Origin: Polytrichum commune | Lineage: Eukaryota; Streptophyta; Polytrichopsida; Polytrichales; Polytrichaceae | Reading direction: 5' to 3' | Assembly: GCA_950295325.1 (NCBI GenBank) | Contig: OX485805.1 | Location: 25,595,501-25,659,500, forward strand | DNA: 64,000 bases | Shown: piece by piece, positions 36,171-49,805 of the stretch | Layout: each line of letters starts with the position of its first letter | Position numbering within the stretch: position 1 is the first letter of the stretch | Translations under genes and position numbers: made by a program | Notes under the pieces: model-generated | Databases searched by the model: none | Seen by the model: the letters and a program-made list of their open reading frames with translations, nothing else | Told to the model about the DNA's origin: nothing

Positions 36171-37199
36171 TTATGGAGATGGAAATAATAAGTTGTTAAA
36201 CTACTATCCTAAGTTAACATAACATTCCTTGACGTGGAGCTCTTGTTCCGTGGGCCCTCAATACAATAATCATATGTTTGAAAAGTTGCACAAAGTGTCT
36301 TAGATTTAGACAAAACTCCCACCATCCAACTGTTATATTCTGAAGGCCCACATCGCTAAGCAATGTTATGGACTTCAATCGATGTTGTACTAGATTAGTG
36401 TAGTTTTCTGCTTCCAATGTTCTACGTGCCATGTCATTGCCATATCATAGTACAAAGCAACTTGTTCCATACCATAATGGACATGCTACAAGATAATTAC
36501 ATGACACAACCATCCTTTGGAAGTTTGTGATGTATTCACGAAATGAAATGCAATTGAGCGTACATTTAGACATGGAATCAACGGAATCCAAATCTGCGCC
36601 GTATATTATTTACGCACCATCTTTTGAAAACTGAAAGCCAATAAGGACCATAATCACACTCATACATTTAAAAAAATTACAATTCCCATCTCAAATCACG
36701 CTCAAAAGAAGCTCCCACATAGTGCACAACACTCCAACATAGTGTGTGGTCATATGAAAAGTATGATCCAACATGGGGTCATGTGCTTAACCCATGATCA
36801 GGGTGCCATCCCCCCTCCTTCCCATACATGATAACACACATATTTTGGTTCACAACAACTACCATGGAGGGTGTGGTAAAAAAAATGGCCCTCCCATAAT
36901 TGTTGTTAATTTATTGTAATTGAATCCCATTGGAGTAAATTGAAATCGTTAACCCCAAATCAAGGATGAATGTGGGTAGAAATGGGAACGACCGGGGTAT
37001 TTTAATCGGCAATTTTACCCTCTCCCATGGTAGGTGTTATGAAAGTTCACCTTGGAAATAGGATGAATGTATTTAGCAACACATTGCTCCATTTTCCGGT
37101 CATCCATACGGCCAGCCCCTTTGCAGCTTTTTAATGTACTATTATTGGGAGGCCCCTGCATGGGCCGGCCAGGTACATACCCGGGAACCTAGGTGTCCA
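36171..37199. other. intergenic region, no gene seen
   Basis: AT-rich with no recognised gene or element. Confidence 0.5.
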
Positions 37200-37425
37200 T
37201 ACCCGGACTTTACGAGAGGTGCAGCGCAGCGGCACCAAGAGCGCTTGGTGCGTACACATGGATGAACGTGCGATGAACGCGAGTCCTCATCCTCCTCTCC
37301 AAGACAAACGTTCATCCGAAAGGTCATCTCTCTTTCGCGACGAGTCCGGCCCTGAGTGCGCCCGGCCTTGCATGTGCTCTGCTTCTCCGATCCCTTGCCC
37401 TGCACCAATGTTTGACTCATCTCAG
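37200..37425 (+). promoter_or_regulatory. candidate first 5' UTR exon of the SPL gene
   Basis: A sharp switch to GC- and CpG-richer sequence occurs near 37.15-37.55 kb, upstream of the plus-strand SPL gene. It contains a possible splice donor (ATCTCAG followed by GTATCC at 37426). From here to 39.6 kb the DNA is T-rich, as expected of a long plant 5' UTR intron. The open frames on both strands show no known domain. Inference from composition and position only. Confidence 0.3.
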
Positions 37426-37845
37426 GTATCCATCGCCTGCTTGTCGTTGTGTAACCTAGTTAGTGTTTGTGGCGGATTTCCCCGTCGATTGAGTCGAATT
37501 TCGTTGAGTTTGAGCCCGTATTGGGCTCACAAGGGTTTCGTCTAGGAAAGAAGAGCACGAGAGTGCTCTGTGTTTCACTTTCTTATGAAGAAATATCACC
37601 ATAGTAGGCTTGGATTGCTTCTTAAGGCTTGGAATCCAAACTCATTGCATGCTGCCGCTCCCTTTCCACTTAACAGAATAGGTATGCTGCCTTTATGGTG
37701 TTTGGAGGCATGTGAAGATGTTCGTATACATGTCGGGAATCATCATGTGCTACTCGTTAGCATGGCAGAGATGTATTAGGAGCCTTGAAGCTATGTGTAG
37801 GAAAGTAGGAATTTGATTTTGGTGATTTTGGCCATTTTGAGTCAT

Positions 37846-37917
37846 GGAGGGAGGTTCGGAGGACTCGAACACTTGACTCTGTTTTATGTGGCAGATGGCT
37901 CTACCAATTCGACCTAG
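37846..37917 (-). ncRNA. tRNA-like sequence, probably pseudogene or SINE head
   Basis: On the minus strand, AATTGGTAGAGCCATCTGCC resembles a tRNA D-arm/A-box region and AGTGTTCGAGTCCTCC matches the T-arm B box, about 36 bp apart. The cloverleaf is not clean (acceptor pairing and anticodon stem are unclear), so an active tRNA gene is unlikely. It lies within the presumed SPL 5' UTR intron, antisense to it. Confidence 0.4.
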
Positions 37918-39678
37918 GATTTGTTACTAGGAGAGAGAGAGAGACAGTGGTTATGTGTACATTACTCGCGGAGTTGCATTTGTGGATTTTGTGTCAGGGT
38001 TTCTTCCTAAATGGTACTTTTGAAGCTTTAAGGCTTGTTGTCAGGGTTTGAAGTGATATTCTGCTGTCATTTTCTCGTTTGGATGGGACCATCTTGTGCA
38101 CTGTGTAATATTTTTTTTGGAGTTAGAGACCCGTGTTCCGAGGGCTTCCGCTGGACGTAGTTTGGAAATATACGATTGTGAATCAGTTCGGTGTTGAAGA
38201 CTTTATATTTGATTTTTCTGTTTTGAACTTAGACTGCTGGCATTTCTGGTATGATATGCTTGAGATGAGGTTGATTCATGGAGTCCTAGGTTTTCCTCGG
38301 ATTGTGGTGCATTGTGGAGAGAGCAGTGTTATTTCTGGAGCCCTTATCCTGTGGGTGTGGATGTGCAGGTACAGGTGCAGGCAAGGTTCTTATTGCGTGA
38401 TGGGAGGTCATTTGCTGATAATTGGCGGAGATTTTTCTAGACTGGTTAAATTTTATGTTGCACACGTGTCAGATCTCTGCCATCCATGATTGACATGTAC
38501 GGAATGAAGAAAAGAGAATTGCCTTGCGATGAGTTTCTCTTGTTAAAGATGATGATGGACGAAGGATGTATACTATTATGAAGTGAAGCCGATGCACCGT
38601 AGAACCTGGGCTGTTTGACGTTCTTAAATTCGAATTTGGCAGGATTATCATATGGACAGAGTGGCATGCTCTCTTGGAATTTTCCTGCAACACCTCACGG
38701 AAATCAGGTCCGTTTGTTGAGATCCAAAGAAAGGTAACCTAAAATCAGGTCGAACTTGGTCCTTTTGTACGTCCTGTATATCAAACATGTTGGGGCGCAT
38801 TTCTTTTCAACAGGACCAGGATGTCCTGGCCTGTGTATTGCTCTAGTCTGAAGCTCACGAACTTCCAACGATATGATATGACAGGTGTACTGTGTGGAAG
38901 GGCCGTCAGTTGAGTATTACTATTATTATATGGTAGCTGAAGTGCTCATGCTGAGTTTATTTGACTTACACAAGAGATATATTAGGTTGGATATGCAACG
39001 GACGTTGATATCTAGGAGTTTAGTGATTTAATCATCTAGAAGTACGAATACCGAGGGATACTATGTCTGAACTGGAGGAAGGAACTATGTCTCAGGAGGC
39101 ACCTACTCAATGTTATATGCTATGAAAGTCCTTGTCAACGTTCTTGGGAAGCTGTGAAGGGAAGGTTACTGCAATGAGTTGCAGAAGTATGGGTGGAAAG
39201 TGCAAGAAATTAAGCACTTGTTCAATTTGTTCCTTCTATCGGGTCTACTATTGGATCAAAGGTTGACCCTACAACGGCAGGCGTTTCTTGTTTCTCTTAT
39301 TATATCAGGATAGGAAAGGATTGGGTACCCTGTTCATTTTTATGGAACTGTCTTCCCTTCTGCCGGACCAAGAAAAGAAAATTGTGGTTTAGGAGCTGGT
39401 GCCATCTATCACCAGTTTAAAAGGTGTTTGACTGCATTGGACGCCTATAGATGGGAATGCTACTGAAGTATCCACCTGGGCACCTCAAGCTTATTGCCAA
39501 CTGTCTGCATATAGGCAGGAGCAGTCCACTTGCAAATTGAAGGGAGCAGGACAGCTGACGGAGATCTCAGGATACAGTCCTTGTATCTGTTTTAGTTCAT
39601 GTGTACTTGTATCTACACTGGCCTTCGCTGCGAATATTTGTGGGTTCTGGTCGAGGGGGAGGTCCAAAAGGAGACCAG

Positions 39679-42600
39679 ATGGAGAGGGAGATGGGTCAAC
39701 CTGGGGTTGACACCATCAGCCGCAGCAGTCCTCCTTTCTTTCAGCACCAATTCTTTCCAGGAGGTTCGATTTCTGTTGCTTAAATATGTGATTAGGATGG
39801 GATAGTTTCTTCCTTTTTGAAGAATTGCAGTTCTGGGTGGGACCTAAAAGTAGAAGGGAGAAAGAAAAGTTAACGGTGGGTTTTTCCTAAGGTTTTCTAT
39901 TTTCATATTTTGTTGTAACACCAGTATCAGTCTAAGAGAATAGCTCAGATTGGACATAACATGGAAGGATATCTGATGTTGTCCATGTTGGCAGTTTGTT
40001 ATTGTAATACTTTCAACCTCTCAGTTCCATGAATGGAACAGAACTTCTCTGTTTGCAGCTCATACAGGACTAAAGCCCTGTTCAATCAAAGAAGGAAAAT
40101 AGAGTGTGCATTCATTTCATGAACGGTAATATAGACCTCCAAAATGAAATACTTCACCAGAGGATGGATGATAAAATGTATCATATTTTTCAGAGTATGA
40201 TTTCTGAAACTACGATCTATGTTTTGCAGCTGGTGGAATGCAGCCCACTCACTCAAATAATACAGAGCACATGCACGGAAATCTGTCTCCAACAACTTGG
40301 GATCACAATCCTTTGCAACGGGGGTCTCATTGGGATATGAAAGCCTGGAAATATGACAATGCCAGGTTTGTTGCTGAGCGTGCAGCTGAGGAGGGTGGGA
40401 ATTCATGTGCAGGTGGTAGAAATGACGTCAGAAATGAGAATGGAGAGACCCAAAGAGTATCAGAATTTTCTTTCCAGTTAGACAGATCACTAGATCCTGA
40501 AGAACATGGTAACTACAATGAAGGCGATGAACAAGAGCAGAGAGGCAGATCCTTTCTTAGAAGGGAGACTCCCTCTCCTTTGCTTAATGATGGACAAAGC
40601 CTGCCCGGAAATGGTGATTCACTGGAAGAAGCTGGTGGCCTTTGCCTCAAGCTTGGAGGAGAATCATATGCCTATGCTGAAGAGAATGGGAATGGCTCTC
40701 GAAATGGAAAACGAAACCGGTCTTTGTCACCCCAGTCTCAAGTTCCAACTTGTCAAGTTGATGGATGCAAGGCAGATCTGAGCAGGGCTAAAGACTATCA
40801 TCGAAGGCACAAAGTTTGTGAAGTGCATTCGAAAGCTGGAAAGGCACCAGTATCTCGTCTCATGCAGCGATTCTGTCAGCAATGTAGCAGGTTTGTTTTG
40901 TTTGTTTCAGAACAACTATGTTGGAAGGTGCTCAGATCACAGTTAGATAGGTTTATTCAGAGATTCAAGTAATCAAGGAATCCATGTAGCACGTTCCACT
41001 CCCTAGCAATCACACTTTTGCACTAGTTTTCCATGGGCTGAAAAAATTCATGTTGCAGATTCCATCCATTGCAAGAGTTTGATGAAGACAAAAGAAGTTG
41101 TCGAAGACGTCTGGCTGGGCATAATAGACGGAGGAGAAAGACACAACCTGATGCAGCTGCTGCCCGAGCACTATTGTTGGCTGAAGAAGAGCGTCTCAGT
41201 AAAGGAGGGTCAGGATTGATTGGAAGCCTACTCAACATTTTGTCCCAGCTGACAGGTGTGGTGCTCATTACATATTTTTGCAGAACCTTTTAGAGAAGAA
41301 TATCGCTTTTGACAGGGAATGTGAAGGAAAATAAATGTTGCATTTTGCTAATTCTTTTGTATCTACTAATGAGTACATGAGAAAAAAGTGCAGTCAACCT
41401 TGTTTCTTCTAATTCTCTCAGGTGTTTCTTTTGGCAGGGTCAGCAGCTCTTGAGCATGTAAATAATCCTGTACTGGACAGGGAGGCTCTTTATAGGAAAG
41501 CGATTTCAGCATCATTGAATCGAACCACACCCTTATGGAACCAATTACTACCAAATCCAAATCAGTTTTTACCTGGATTTGGTCAGCAGGTGCCCCAGTT
41601 ACCAACTGCCAATAGGCAAGCTGACCTGGATCTAGAGACCCAGCATCTTCTGTCCAGACTGGCAGGCCCATCACCAGAGTCCCTTCTTCTACTTCTCCAA
41701 AACAGTCTGAGTGCCCAGATAGCAGCAGCATCGATGAATGCCCAGAATATCTCAGGCCCCCAGGTCAATGGAGGAAATGGTCTAGGGCAAGGACAGGGAA
41801 CCTATGCATCTACTTCACAAATCCATAGTGATTCAACAATTGCAGGACTTGCTCACTCTTTACTTCCTTCTTCTTTCCCACAGATGGCACCTACAAACTC
41901 ACAGGTTGTAAGACCGACTTCAACTCAGCCAATGCCATTGCCCCACTTAAACCCTGTGCAGGCAGCACCACACGGTGAGTGATTTTAACATCCACAGTGG
42001 ATGTTTTTTTCTTGATGATTATCTGCTGAAACAAACTTGGCAAGCACATAATTCTAGATTAAGCAGCTGGAACCAGATATGGTATTTATAATGGCTACTC
42101 TCTAAATTCCTGTCAGAAATCTTCTGCATTAGACTCTCAATAATAAATTGTAGACTATGCAGGTATTACATCGAGTGCTGAAAGAATGCTCTCTCAAAAT
42201 CCACCTGGTATGAAATGGCCTCAAACTAAGGAGCATCTCAGGAATGGTCAGGAGGCTACAGCTATAGGTCAGGTTTCCATTGATGTAGGAGCACCCTCAA
42301 TGCCTCCTTTTTCAAGGGGGAGTGATTGGCAGTCATCTTACAGGGCTTCTGCACATGGTGCTCGCCCAAACATCGATCTTCAGCAACAACCTGTGTATCA
42401 AATAAGTGATAACTCGCAATCAGGATCCGATGAGCAATCACCGACTAGCTCAAATGCTCATATTGAGGTATTTGATATCAAATGCAAATGCTAAAATGCT
42501 ATATGATATTAAAGCAAAGATGTTCTAATAACATCATGATTGTCTCTGTTGTTATATGTGGAAAAGATGAAGTTGTGTGAGTACAATTTCTACAAATTTC

Positions 42601-45600
42601 TCTGAGGCATCTCTTTGTAGTTCTTTTATAAAAGCGTTTTTAGTCACCTCATAGGAGTCAGCTGGAATGACTTGCTTGAGCTCTGGTTTTTGGTTTCGGC
42701 AACAGTGGAGAGAGCGAACACGTCGCATATCAGTCAAGCTGTTTGAGCGGACGCCTGAAGACCTACCCACTAATCTCCGTTTTCAGGTCAGTATTTTTCT
42801 TAGCCTCTATTTTCTCATATATCCTTGCAATTGTAGGTTGTAGCTTGAAGTTTTGTAGGTGCAGCAGATACACTTCGCATACTGGCAGCTGCATGGTTGC
42901 AGACTTTTGAGAGTTCCTGAACAGGACAGAAATGTGATGTATATTTGCACTGTGCAGATTGATTCGTGGCTGGAGTCTCTTCCTTCAGACATGGAGAGTT
43001 ATATCAGACCTGGATGTCTTGTTCTGACAATTTTTGTTACTATGCCAAGTGTTGGATGGATGGAGGTAAACAGGACATACATAATATCTTCGTGTTATTT
43101 TATGTTTAAAGGCTGTAGCTCATTGATTTGAGCTGTTTTTTACAAAAAGTAGTTTATCCTTCCAAGGCATTCAGGGTTATTGACTTTTGTTGTTTCATTA
43201 TGCTAACTTTAATGTTTTCTTGTTGCAAACAGTTAGACAAAGATTTACACGCAAGTGTAAGAAAGCTGCTGAGTCTGTGCAGTGACGATTTTTGGCACAA
43301 AGGTCGCATCCTGGTTCAAGTAGAGCATCAGACGGTCTTTATTTCTGATGGTTAGTCTATTTCACAAGTACTTGGTTTTGGGGTTGACTCTGCCTTTAAT
43401 CAACACTTTTAGTCAGAGGGTTACATACACTTTTTACTTTTTGGCTACAAGACATTTGACCTAGTTACAGGGATGGTTGACAGGTTACCATAATAGAGAT
43501 AATTGTTTCAGTTACCAGGTTTGGATATTCTTGGTTTTTGCATTGAGTATTACTGTCCCAATTGTATGGACGGAAATGTAGGGATGAATTGATGAAAGTA
43601 TACACTCTCCTTTTTTGGTTCACTCTGGGTTTGTTTTTTGCACTCCCTGTATTATTTCCTTTCCTTTTACTCACAGTGTTTCATGCATTGTGTCTGAAGG
43701 TGAGGTTCAGGAGAGGAGAAACCTGCAACCTTGGAGTTTTCCCTATATTCAGTCTGTCAGGCCCCTTGCAATAGAAGCTGGTGAATCAACCAACATCACT
43801 TTGAAAGGATTTAACCTGACCCTTCCTGATACAAGGTATTTTGGTCAATGTCCACTGGAAGATGGCATATTCAAGTCTGCAGGATATTCTCACCTATTCC
43901 CCTCTTTCAATTTGACATTTATATTCATTTTATGTCAGAAAAGCCAAGTGTTGGTTTTTTTTACTTCATAGGTATGTCAATGCTTACCTTTTATCTAAAG
44001 ATTACTGGTTCCTGGACATTCTTTGTTTGCAGGGCAATATGTGCCTATCAAGGAAATTTCTTGCTGCAAGATGTTTTGGTTGGGGAACATGCAGAAGCTG
44101 ATTTCTCAGCTTCTGGGAGTGGAGATGACAAGGATATTAACAATAATGAGGAGTCTGTTGATGACCCTGTCATTGGAAGACTTGATAGCATCTCAATGTG
44201 CATGGATCCCAACTTTACCTTGTGTGGGGAATCACCCATCACAGTTGGTCGTTGTTTCATGGAGGTTTGTATCTTCAGCACTTCCATAGCCGACCAGAGT
44301 ACATGCGCAGGATTATACTTTCTACTTTCTTCATGAGATGTACAGGCACCTTTTTATTCATCTGATGAGGACGGCTCAAAGATTGACATCTCAACCTTGT
44401 ACTATATATTTGACAAGGAAATGGGTTTTAGGCTGTGCGCATGTTCAGAGGTATCGGATCTGAATATTGTGTTGACAGTTCACAGCATGTAGATAAGGTC
44501 CCACGCACTTATGTATAATGTTGGTACCTGTCAGGTGGAGCATCAAATATTTGGAGCAAATACAAGGCCTGTCATAGTTGCAGATAAAGACATGTGCTCT
44601 GAGCTGCGAAAGCTTGAAGAGGAGATTGACATGGCAGCCATTTTTACAGCCCAAACAGCTGAGCTGCAGGGTCTTGAACCGGTTGAAGTTCTTGGCTGCA
44701 GTGAAGTAGCACGCTTGATTGTTGAGGAGGACAGAACATGCTTCCTGCATGAGCTGGGATGGTTTTTCCAAAGTAGCAGCTACCGGCAACAAGGAGTTCC
44801 TGCTTCGCTTGATAGGGTAAGTACCATGTTTTGTCACCTGTGTTTCTCAAGGCTGAGGAAGTCCTTGATACTTTGTCGCACTTCTCTATTGGATAATCTA
44901 TTCTGAAATTTAGTTTTCTTAAGAAGAAAGTGAATGTGGATTTTGTTTTCAGCCTCTTCAAAGGCCAAAAGTTATCATTACATTATGGAAAGGTCGTGTG
45001 GAGTACTTTACACTTAAGGAAGTGGGTCTGGAGTCTAGCACGGAAGCAGAGAGGTCATTAGTCTAATGGTCATGTTTAACTCGAAATGTAACTTTGTAGT
45101 ATGGTTGGAATTTGCATGATGTATAGATTTCAATGGGATCCAAGCAATTTCAACAACTTCATGCAATAAAGTTCCATGCAATATTAAGGAGCACATGACT
45201 TTTTCTTAGTTGACTTTCCAAGGGAGTTAATGGAAGTGTTTTTGATTGTTACTTCATGCCTCCTATCACATAGTTCTTACAGTCTTGTAATTGACATTCT
45301 CGTTGTCATATGCAAAGTGAGTCTGTAGCAACCTGGTTAACAAGCAGTAATAAGTGGCAAAGGCCTTAACTTTTGACAAATTGATCATGTTATGCCATGT
45401 TATAAAGGATAAATCTAGTTGTATCATGTGCAACTATTTTAAATGCTATCCATGTCTAACATGCAAGTGGATTGGTTTCCAGGTACATGCAGTCAAGTTG
45501 AAATGCCTCTTGATCTTCTCAGTGGAACGCAACTGGTGTACTGTGGTCCGGAAACTCTTAGATGTTGCCTGTGGACACAGGAACATTGAAAGTGGTGTAT

Positions 45601-46676
45601 CCAGACTATCTCAGGTTCTAAAAGATGATGTAAGCTTATTGCACAGAGCTGTCCGCAATAAGGATAGGTGCATGGTGGAGCTTCTACTAGCTTATGTGCC
45701 TCCTTTTGTTTCATCTGAAAACCATGCAAACTCAGATGGTCTGGACCAATTCAGTAAGGTAATGCAGTTCAAGTTACAGTGGGGCAACCTTTTCCGACCT
45801 GACATGTCTGGACCAGCTGGTCTGACACCTTTGCACATTGCAGCTAGTCTGCAAGATGCTGAAGCTGTTGTTGATGCACTCACTAGTGACCCATTTCAGG
45901 TGTGTACTGTTCTGAAAGCCAACTCTTGTGTGTCTAGTGAATTATCACATTTTGTGTATGGGTGTTATTTTGTGAAGAGACATGGTCTTGTTTAGAGAGG
46001 AAGACACAGATGATGTTCTAGGGGGGGGGGGGGGGGGGTTGTGTAAACATAAATAAGAGCTTTTACCTCTTCAAGTCTTCTTAAAGGAGGCTTGTGAGGA
46101 ATGTGACTTGTTTTCTAAGCATTTTGAAGTGAATTGCAGATTCAAAAGAGCTCTCTAACCAGGTTCTGGTGGGTTGTTTTCCAGGTTGGTTTACATGCTT
46201 GGTTGAATAGAAGGGATGATAATGGGGAGACACCCCTCACATGTGCAGTGGCCTGTAAAAATTTTAAGGCTGTAAATTTGGTAAGGGACAAGTTAGCTCG
46301 CCTTCAAGGAACTCCTGGAGAAGTGCGCAACAACATGCTGTTGGAATCTCTCCCTCAATCTTGGATACAAAAACCTGTGGGTGATTTGGAATCTGGGACA
46401 GGAGGTTCATCTGTGCAACTTTCAGTTTTTGACAATGGAGTGAGAGGGAAGAAGTCAAACACCAAGAAGGTTGGATCTTCAACCTGCAGAGTTCCCTCAA
46501 GGCGTGGTAACCATTTTGGTGGCATCATTGGCCCAGCATTCAGACCATTCTTGCTCTCGCTGGTGGCCATAGCTGCAGTTTGTGTATGTGTTTGCATTGT
46601 CTTCAAGGGACCTCCTCAAGTAAGGTTTGTTGTGTCACCCTTCCGATGGGAGGGCCTGGATAGTGGCCCCAAGTAG
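39679..46676 (+). CDS. SPL: SBP-box transcription factor, large ankyrin/TM class (SPL1/12/14-like), 13 coding exons
   Basis: DNA-binding regulator recognising GTAC-core sites. Coding exons: 39679-39763, 40230-40890, 41059-41255, 41438-41974, 42163-42467, 42706-42786, 42958-43065, 43233-43350, 43700-43835, 44033-44264, 44535-44816, 45483-45899, 46185-46676. Frame is kept throughout, giving about 1216 residues. The SBP domain (about 202-278; split between exons 2 and 3 as usual) has both zinc sites (CQVDGC, HKVCEVH, CQQCSRFH) and the [16 protein letters not shown]. The C-terminal half has the conserved plant region (SYIRPGC), ankyrin-like repeats ([29 protein letters not shown]) and a hydrophobic segment [18 protein letters not shown] (about 1173-1195). 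Exon 1 is inferred: [10 protein letters not shown] joins in frame to the exon 2 acceptor at 40229. No miR156 site was seen, as typical for this class. Confidence 0.92.
46021..46038. repeat. poly-G run (18 bases) in SPL intron 12
   Basis: Uninterrupted G tract between the exons ending at 45899 and starting at 46185; able to form a G-quadruplex in principle. Confidence 0.95.
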
Positions 46677-48266
46677 CGGAATTCCCCAGCTTAATTCAAT
46701 CTCTGGGTTCCTGTCATGACTGCCTTGTGCGGTCCAGGAGATGGCTGCCAAAGAACGTCTTTATTTGTCTACTATCTTGACAATCTTCGAGCAGAAGTTT
46801 TCACGCCATTGTGAGTGCATCAGCTGGCATCATACTTGGAGCTTCTTGCTGTTCGTGATTCAACTTACCATACATTACTGAAGCGGATGTGTGCAATCGC
46901 ATCCAACATGTAATCACCATCAGCTCAATCAGTTGTTCTCAGGTATTGTTTTTCAAAGCCGATGCCTCCAATCCTTCAGGGAATCGGAGAGAGTGAATCT
47001 GATGCTATCTGTGGAGGGCAAACAACTTGCCAGTCTCTACTGGCATCACACATGTAGAGAGACGCATGTAGTCATGGCAACCTTTTGTAATCACCTGGCT
47101 GCATGAAATCTATTTTTCTAGTGTATTAAACGAATCTGCTCAGAGAGGTAGGATAAAGAGCAAAGGCAGATGTGCTTGGGAAGGACAACACGAGAGTCTT
47201 GTGTTACAACTGCTTTTAGCTGGGCCTCTCTTCTGCACTGTAAGCTGGGACTTATTGTCTCTTTCTGACACAAATTATCTGAATTTGATGTTTAATATTG
47301 ATGGCATGGATTGATGTAGGTTTCAATCTTACTCAGTTCTCTGTTCATGAGGCTGGGGTAGCTTAACTAATTTGTACCGGATGGTTCTGTGTCAAGCCCT
47401 GTTGCATTTTGGTCTTTGATTCCATATGACATTAAAAATATGCTCTCGCAAAACTTGTCTATGTACAAATAACGTCAGTAGATTAGGAGGGTGGAGAACT
47501 TTCTGTAAAAACATTGAGGAGCAAAACCATCATAGTTTATTCGGGTACTTACTAGTGACACTTCAGATCTGGCAAGATAAAAGCTTGGCAGAAGTTTTCA
47601 TAAGGTTGCAGGCCTGTCTGTCATTGGTTGGCCGTGTGTTTTGCTGCTGTGCACGGGCCTTACCTGGTTGCAGCAAGTGGTTCCACCTTCCATGAACATT
47701 CCATAAATCAGTCAGGGATCATTTTCCTTATATTACGCAGATTTGGTATTTTGAATTTCATTAAATTTTTCCCAGCACTGTCCTCTGCACCAGGTACAGG
47801 ATAGACTTGATTATTTTCAAATGCATGACTGTATGCCTAGGTCTGTTGGCTGTGCATAGCTATGAGCCAGTAAGACCATTTTTGCATTTAGATCCCCAAA
47901 TAACGTCACTCGGTGTTAATGACCTCTTCATCAATCACTTGACAAATCTGTTGAACCTGTTTTGTCTTGGCAACAATTGTCTGTTGCGTAAGCCTGCTTG
48001 ACCTGAAAGATCATGGCTGTATAGAACTGCTCACGTTTGGCCATACTTTTCAGTGGTTTCCATCAGTAACCAAACTATAATGACGCGTGGTTCCTTACAA
48101 AAGGTTACTGAGCTGTCTATGAACGTGCTTGTATTTTTAGTCACAACCTACAACAGGCATTTACATCGAAGGCTGTTTAGTATAAAAAATAGAGTTTGTT
48201 ACAGTGCTGGAATCTTCCTTTAGTCTTTATGTGCTATATAGTTGCTTTTAGTAAACACACCCAGCC

Positions 48267-48319
<53 letters not shown>

Positions 48320-48930
48320 ACTAGCTGTAATTGCTTGAGATAAGACCTTCATGGAATTAGTATCAGATAATGGCCCCAGTATGTGTCCTTCATCAGTTAG
48401 CTTATTTAAGACCAGGCTAATTTCTTCTGATAAGCTGACCTTAAGGACTGCTGGGCTTCGTCCAGGATGCTGCCACTTGCGCTTGGGGTGTTTCCTGAGG
48501 TACCCTGATTTATTATCTTCATGATCGGGAAACGCTACAATATTGAGTATTAATTTATAAGGTATGGCATTACTGGGCAAACTTACTTCTTAAAATGGCT
48601 CTCCTTTTTGGACCTTACTCTCATTATCTTCTTGGCATTTCACTTGGCTTGTAGGTGTGTTTCTGGTGCCGGATATTTGATTCTCATTGTTTCAAAAATT
48701 CCGTCGAAATCGTCAGTATTTTGTGCATGGTCATTATGGATCTTGTCTTGATGTACTTAAAATGGAGGTCTGCCACAATTTGGAGCCATGTTAGGCTGGC
48801 AGATAAGCGGTTTGTGGCCGTCTTACTGGAGAGGAGATTTTGTTGAAAAAAAGGTGAACTTTACAGCGTTCAGGAGACCTGAGTTTAGAGTTCAGTGGTT
48901 TGCATAATATAACATAACCCAAAAAAAATG
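46677..48930 (+). other. SPL 3' UTR and downstream intergenic DNA
   Basis: The first several hundred bases after the stop are likely 3' UTR. No second gene is recognised; open frames at 47426-48001 and 48248-48580 lack domains. A compound (AT)n(AG)n microsatellite is at 48265-48319. Confidence 0.5.
48265..48319. repeat. compound microsatellite (AT)n(AG)n
   Basis: About 16 bp of AT followed by about 38 bp of AG. Confidence 0.95.
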
Positions 48931-48934
48931 TGTG

Positions 48935-49518
48935 CAGTCTGACCTTGTTAATATCATGCTCGTTTATACGACACCCTCGATATTACGACACATTTTTTGC
49001 GAGACCAAACGTTTTAGTCCAAAGCTCTCTCTTTCATACAACTACGACACTTGATAATGCAACATTTGGAATCTCCATTTTGTCGTGTTAAAGATGTAGT
49101 TAATGTTAAAAAATTCCTTTCATCTATGTTATGTACATCTAAAATACGTCCATTTTCACCTAGGAGCTACTTGCGAACTTCACTTATCATTGGGAACTTA
49201 ATGATAATTAGGGTGACTAGTGTAGAATGGACATGGTTAGGGTTAGAGTGGCCTGCAACATCAGAGATCTTTGGACTCCTATTTCAAAAGTTCTTGAGAA
49301 TGTTTGTATATATTTGGAGTTATAAGTTATTATTTCATACCATCTATATTGCTTAAACTCGTTGTATATATATCTTTAAGCTCATATTTACTTATGCTTC
49401 CGTATTCCCTCGATTCAACGACAATTTTACGTCATTTGTCATATTAATGAGAAGACGAAACCTTGATAATACGATTTTTGTGTGTTTCCCAAACGTGTCA
49501 TACTAAGAGGGAGAACAA
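48935..49518 (+). mobile_element. Tigger/pogo-like non-autonomous element, about 0.58 kb
   Basis: The left terminus CAGTCTGACCTTGTTAATAT followed by ATACGACACCCTCGATATTACGA is the standard terminal pattern of pogo/Tigger elements. The right end (inverted) reads TTGTTCTCCCTCTTAGTATGAC, a diverged counterpart. No transposase domain is readable inside and the flanking TA is not clear on the left, so this is an old, non-autonomous copy. Related to the 359-bp element at 18195. Confidence 0.55.
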
Positions 49519-49704
49519 TATGAGCAAACCAGTTTTGCCCCATAAACGGTTCAAGTAGGTGGAGTTCTCATTGTTACCACAGTTGATCATGAACTCTCTC
49601 TCTCACTACAATACTTAACAATCTCCTATCAATTGGGTTCAAAGGTTTGGTGAAATGACCGTGTTTATGAAACATGTAAAATTGTAGTGGATAATAGAGT
49701 TTTA

Positions 49705-49800
49705 TGTGATTTGGGCGAACTAACCCATACACTCGTCCTTGTTGAATGCCTAAACCCTTGCCTCCAAGGAACCAATGTACAGGTTGGTTGCCCCAGCTAG
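49705..49800 (-). repeat. inverted copy of the 34250-34340 repeat
   Basis: On the minus strand it shows GGTTCCTTGGAGGCAAGGGT, TTAGGCATTCAACAAGGACG and AGTGTATGGGTTAGTTCGCC in the order found at 34.25 kb. Confidence 0.75.
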
Positions 49801-49805
49801 TTATC

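Noticed and set aside
39679-46676. miR156/157 target site in the SPL gene
   Set aside because: No GTGCTCTCTCTCTTCTGTCA-like site was found in the exons. The large SPL1/12/14-type genes normally lack it.
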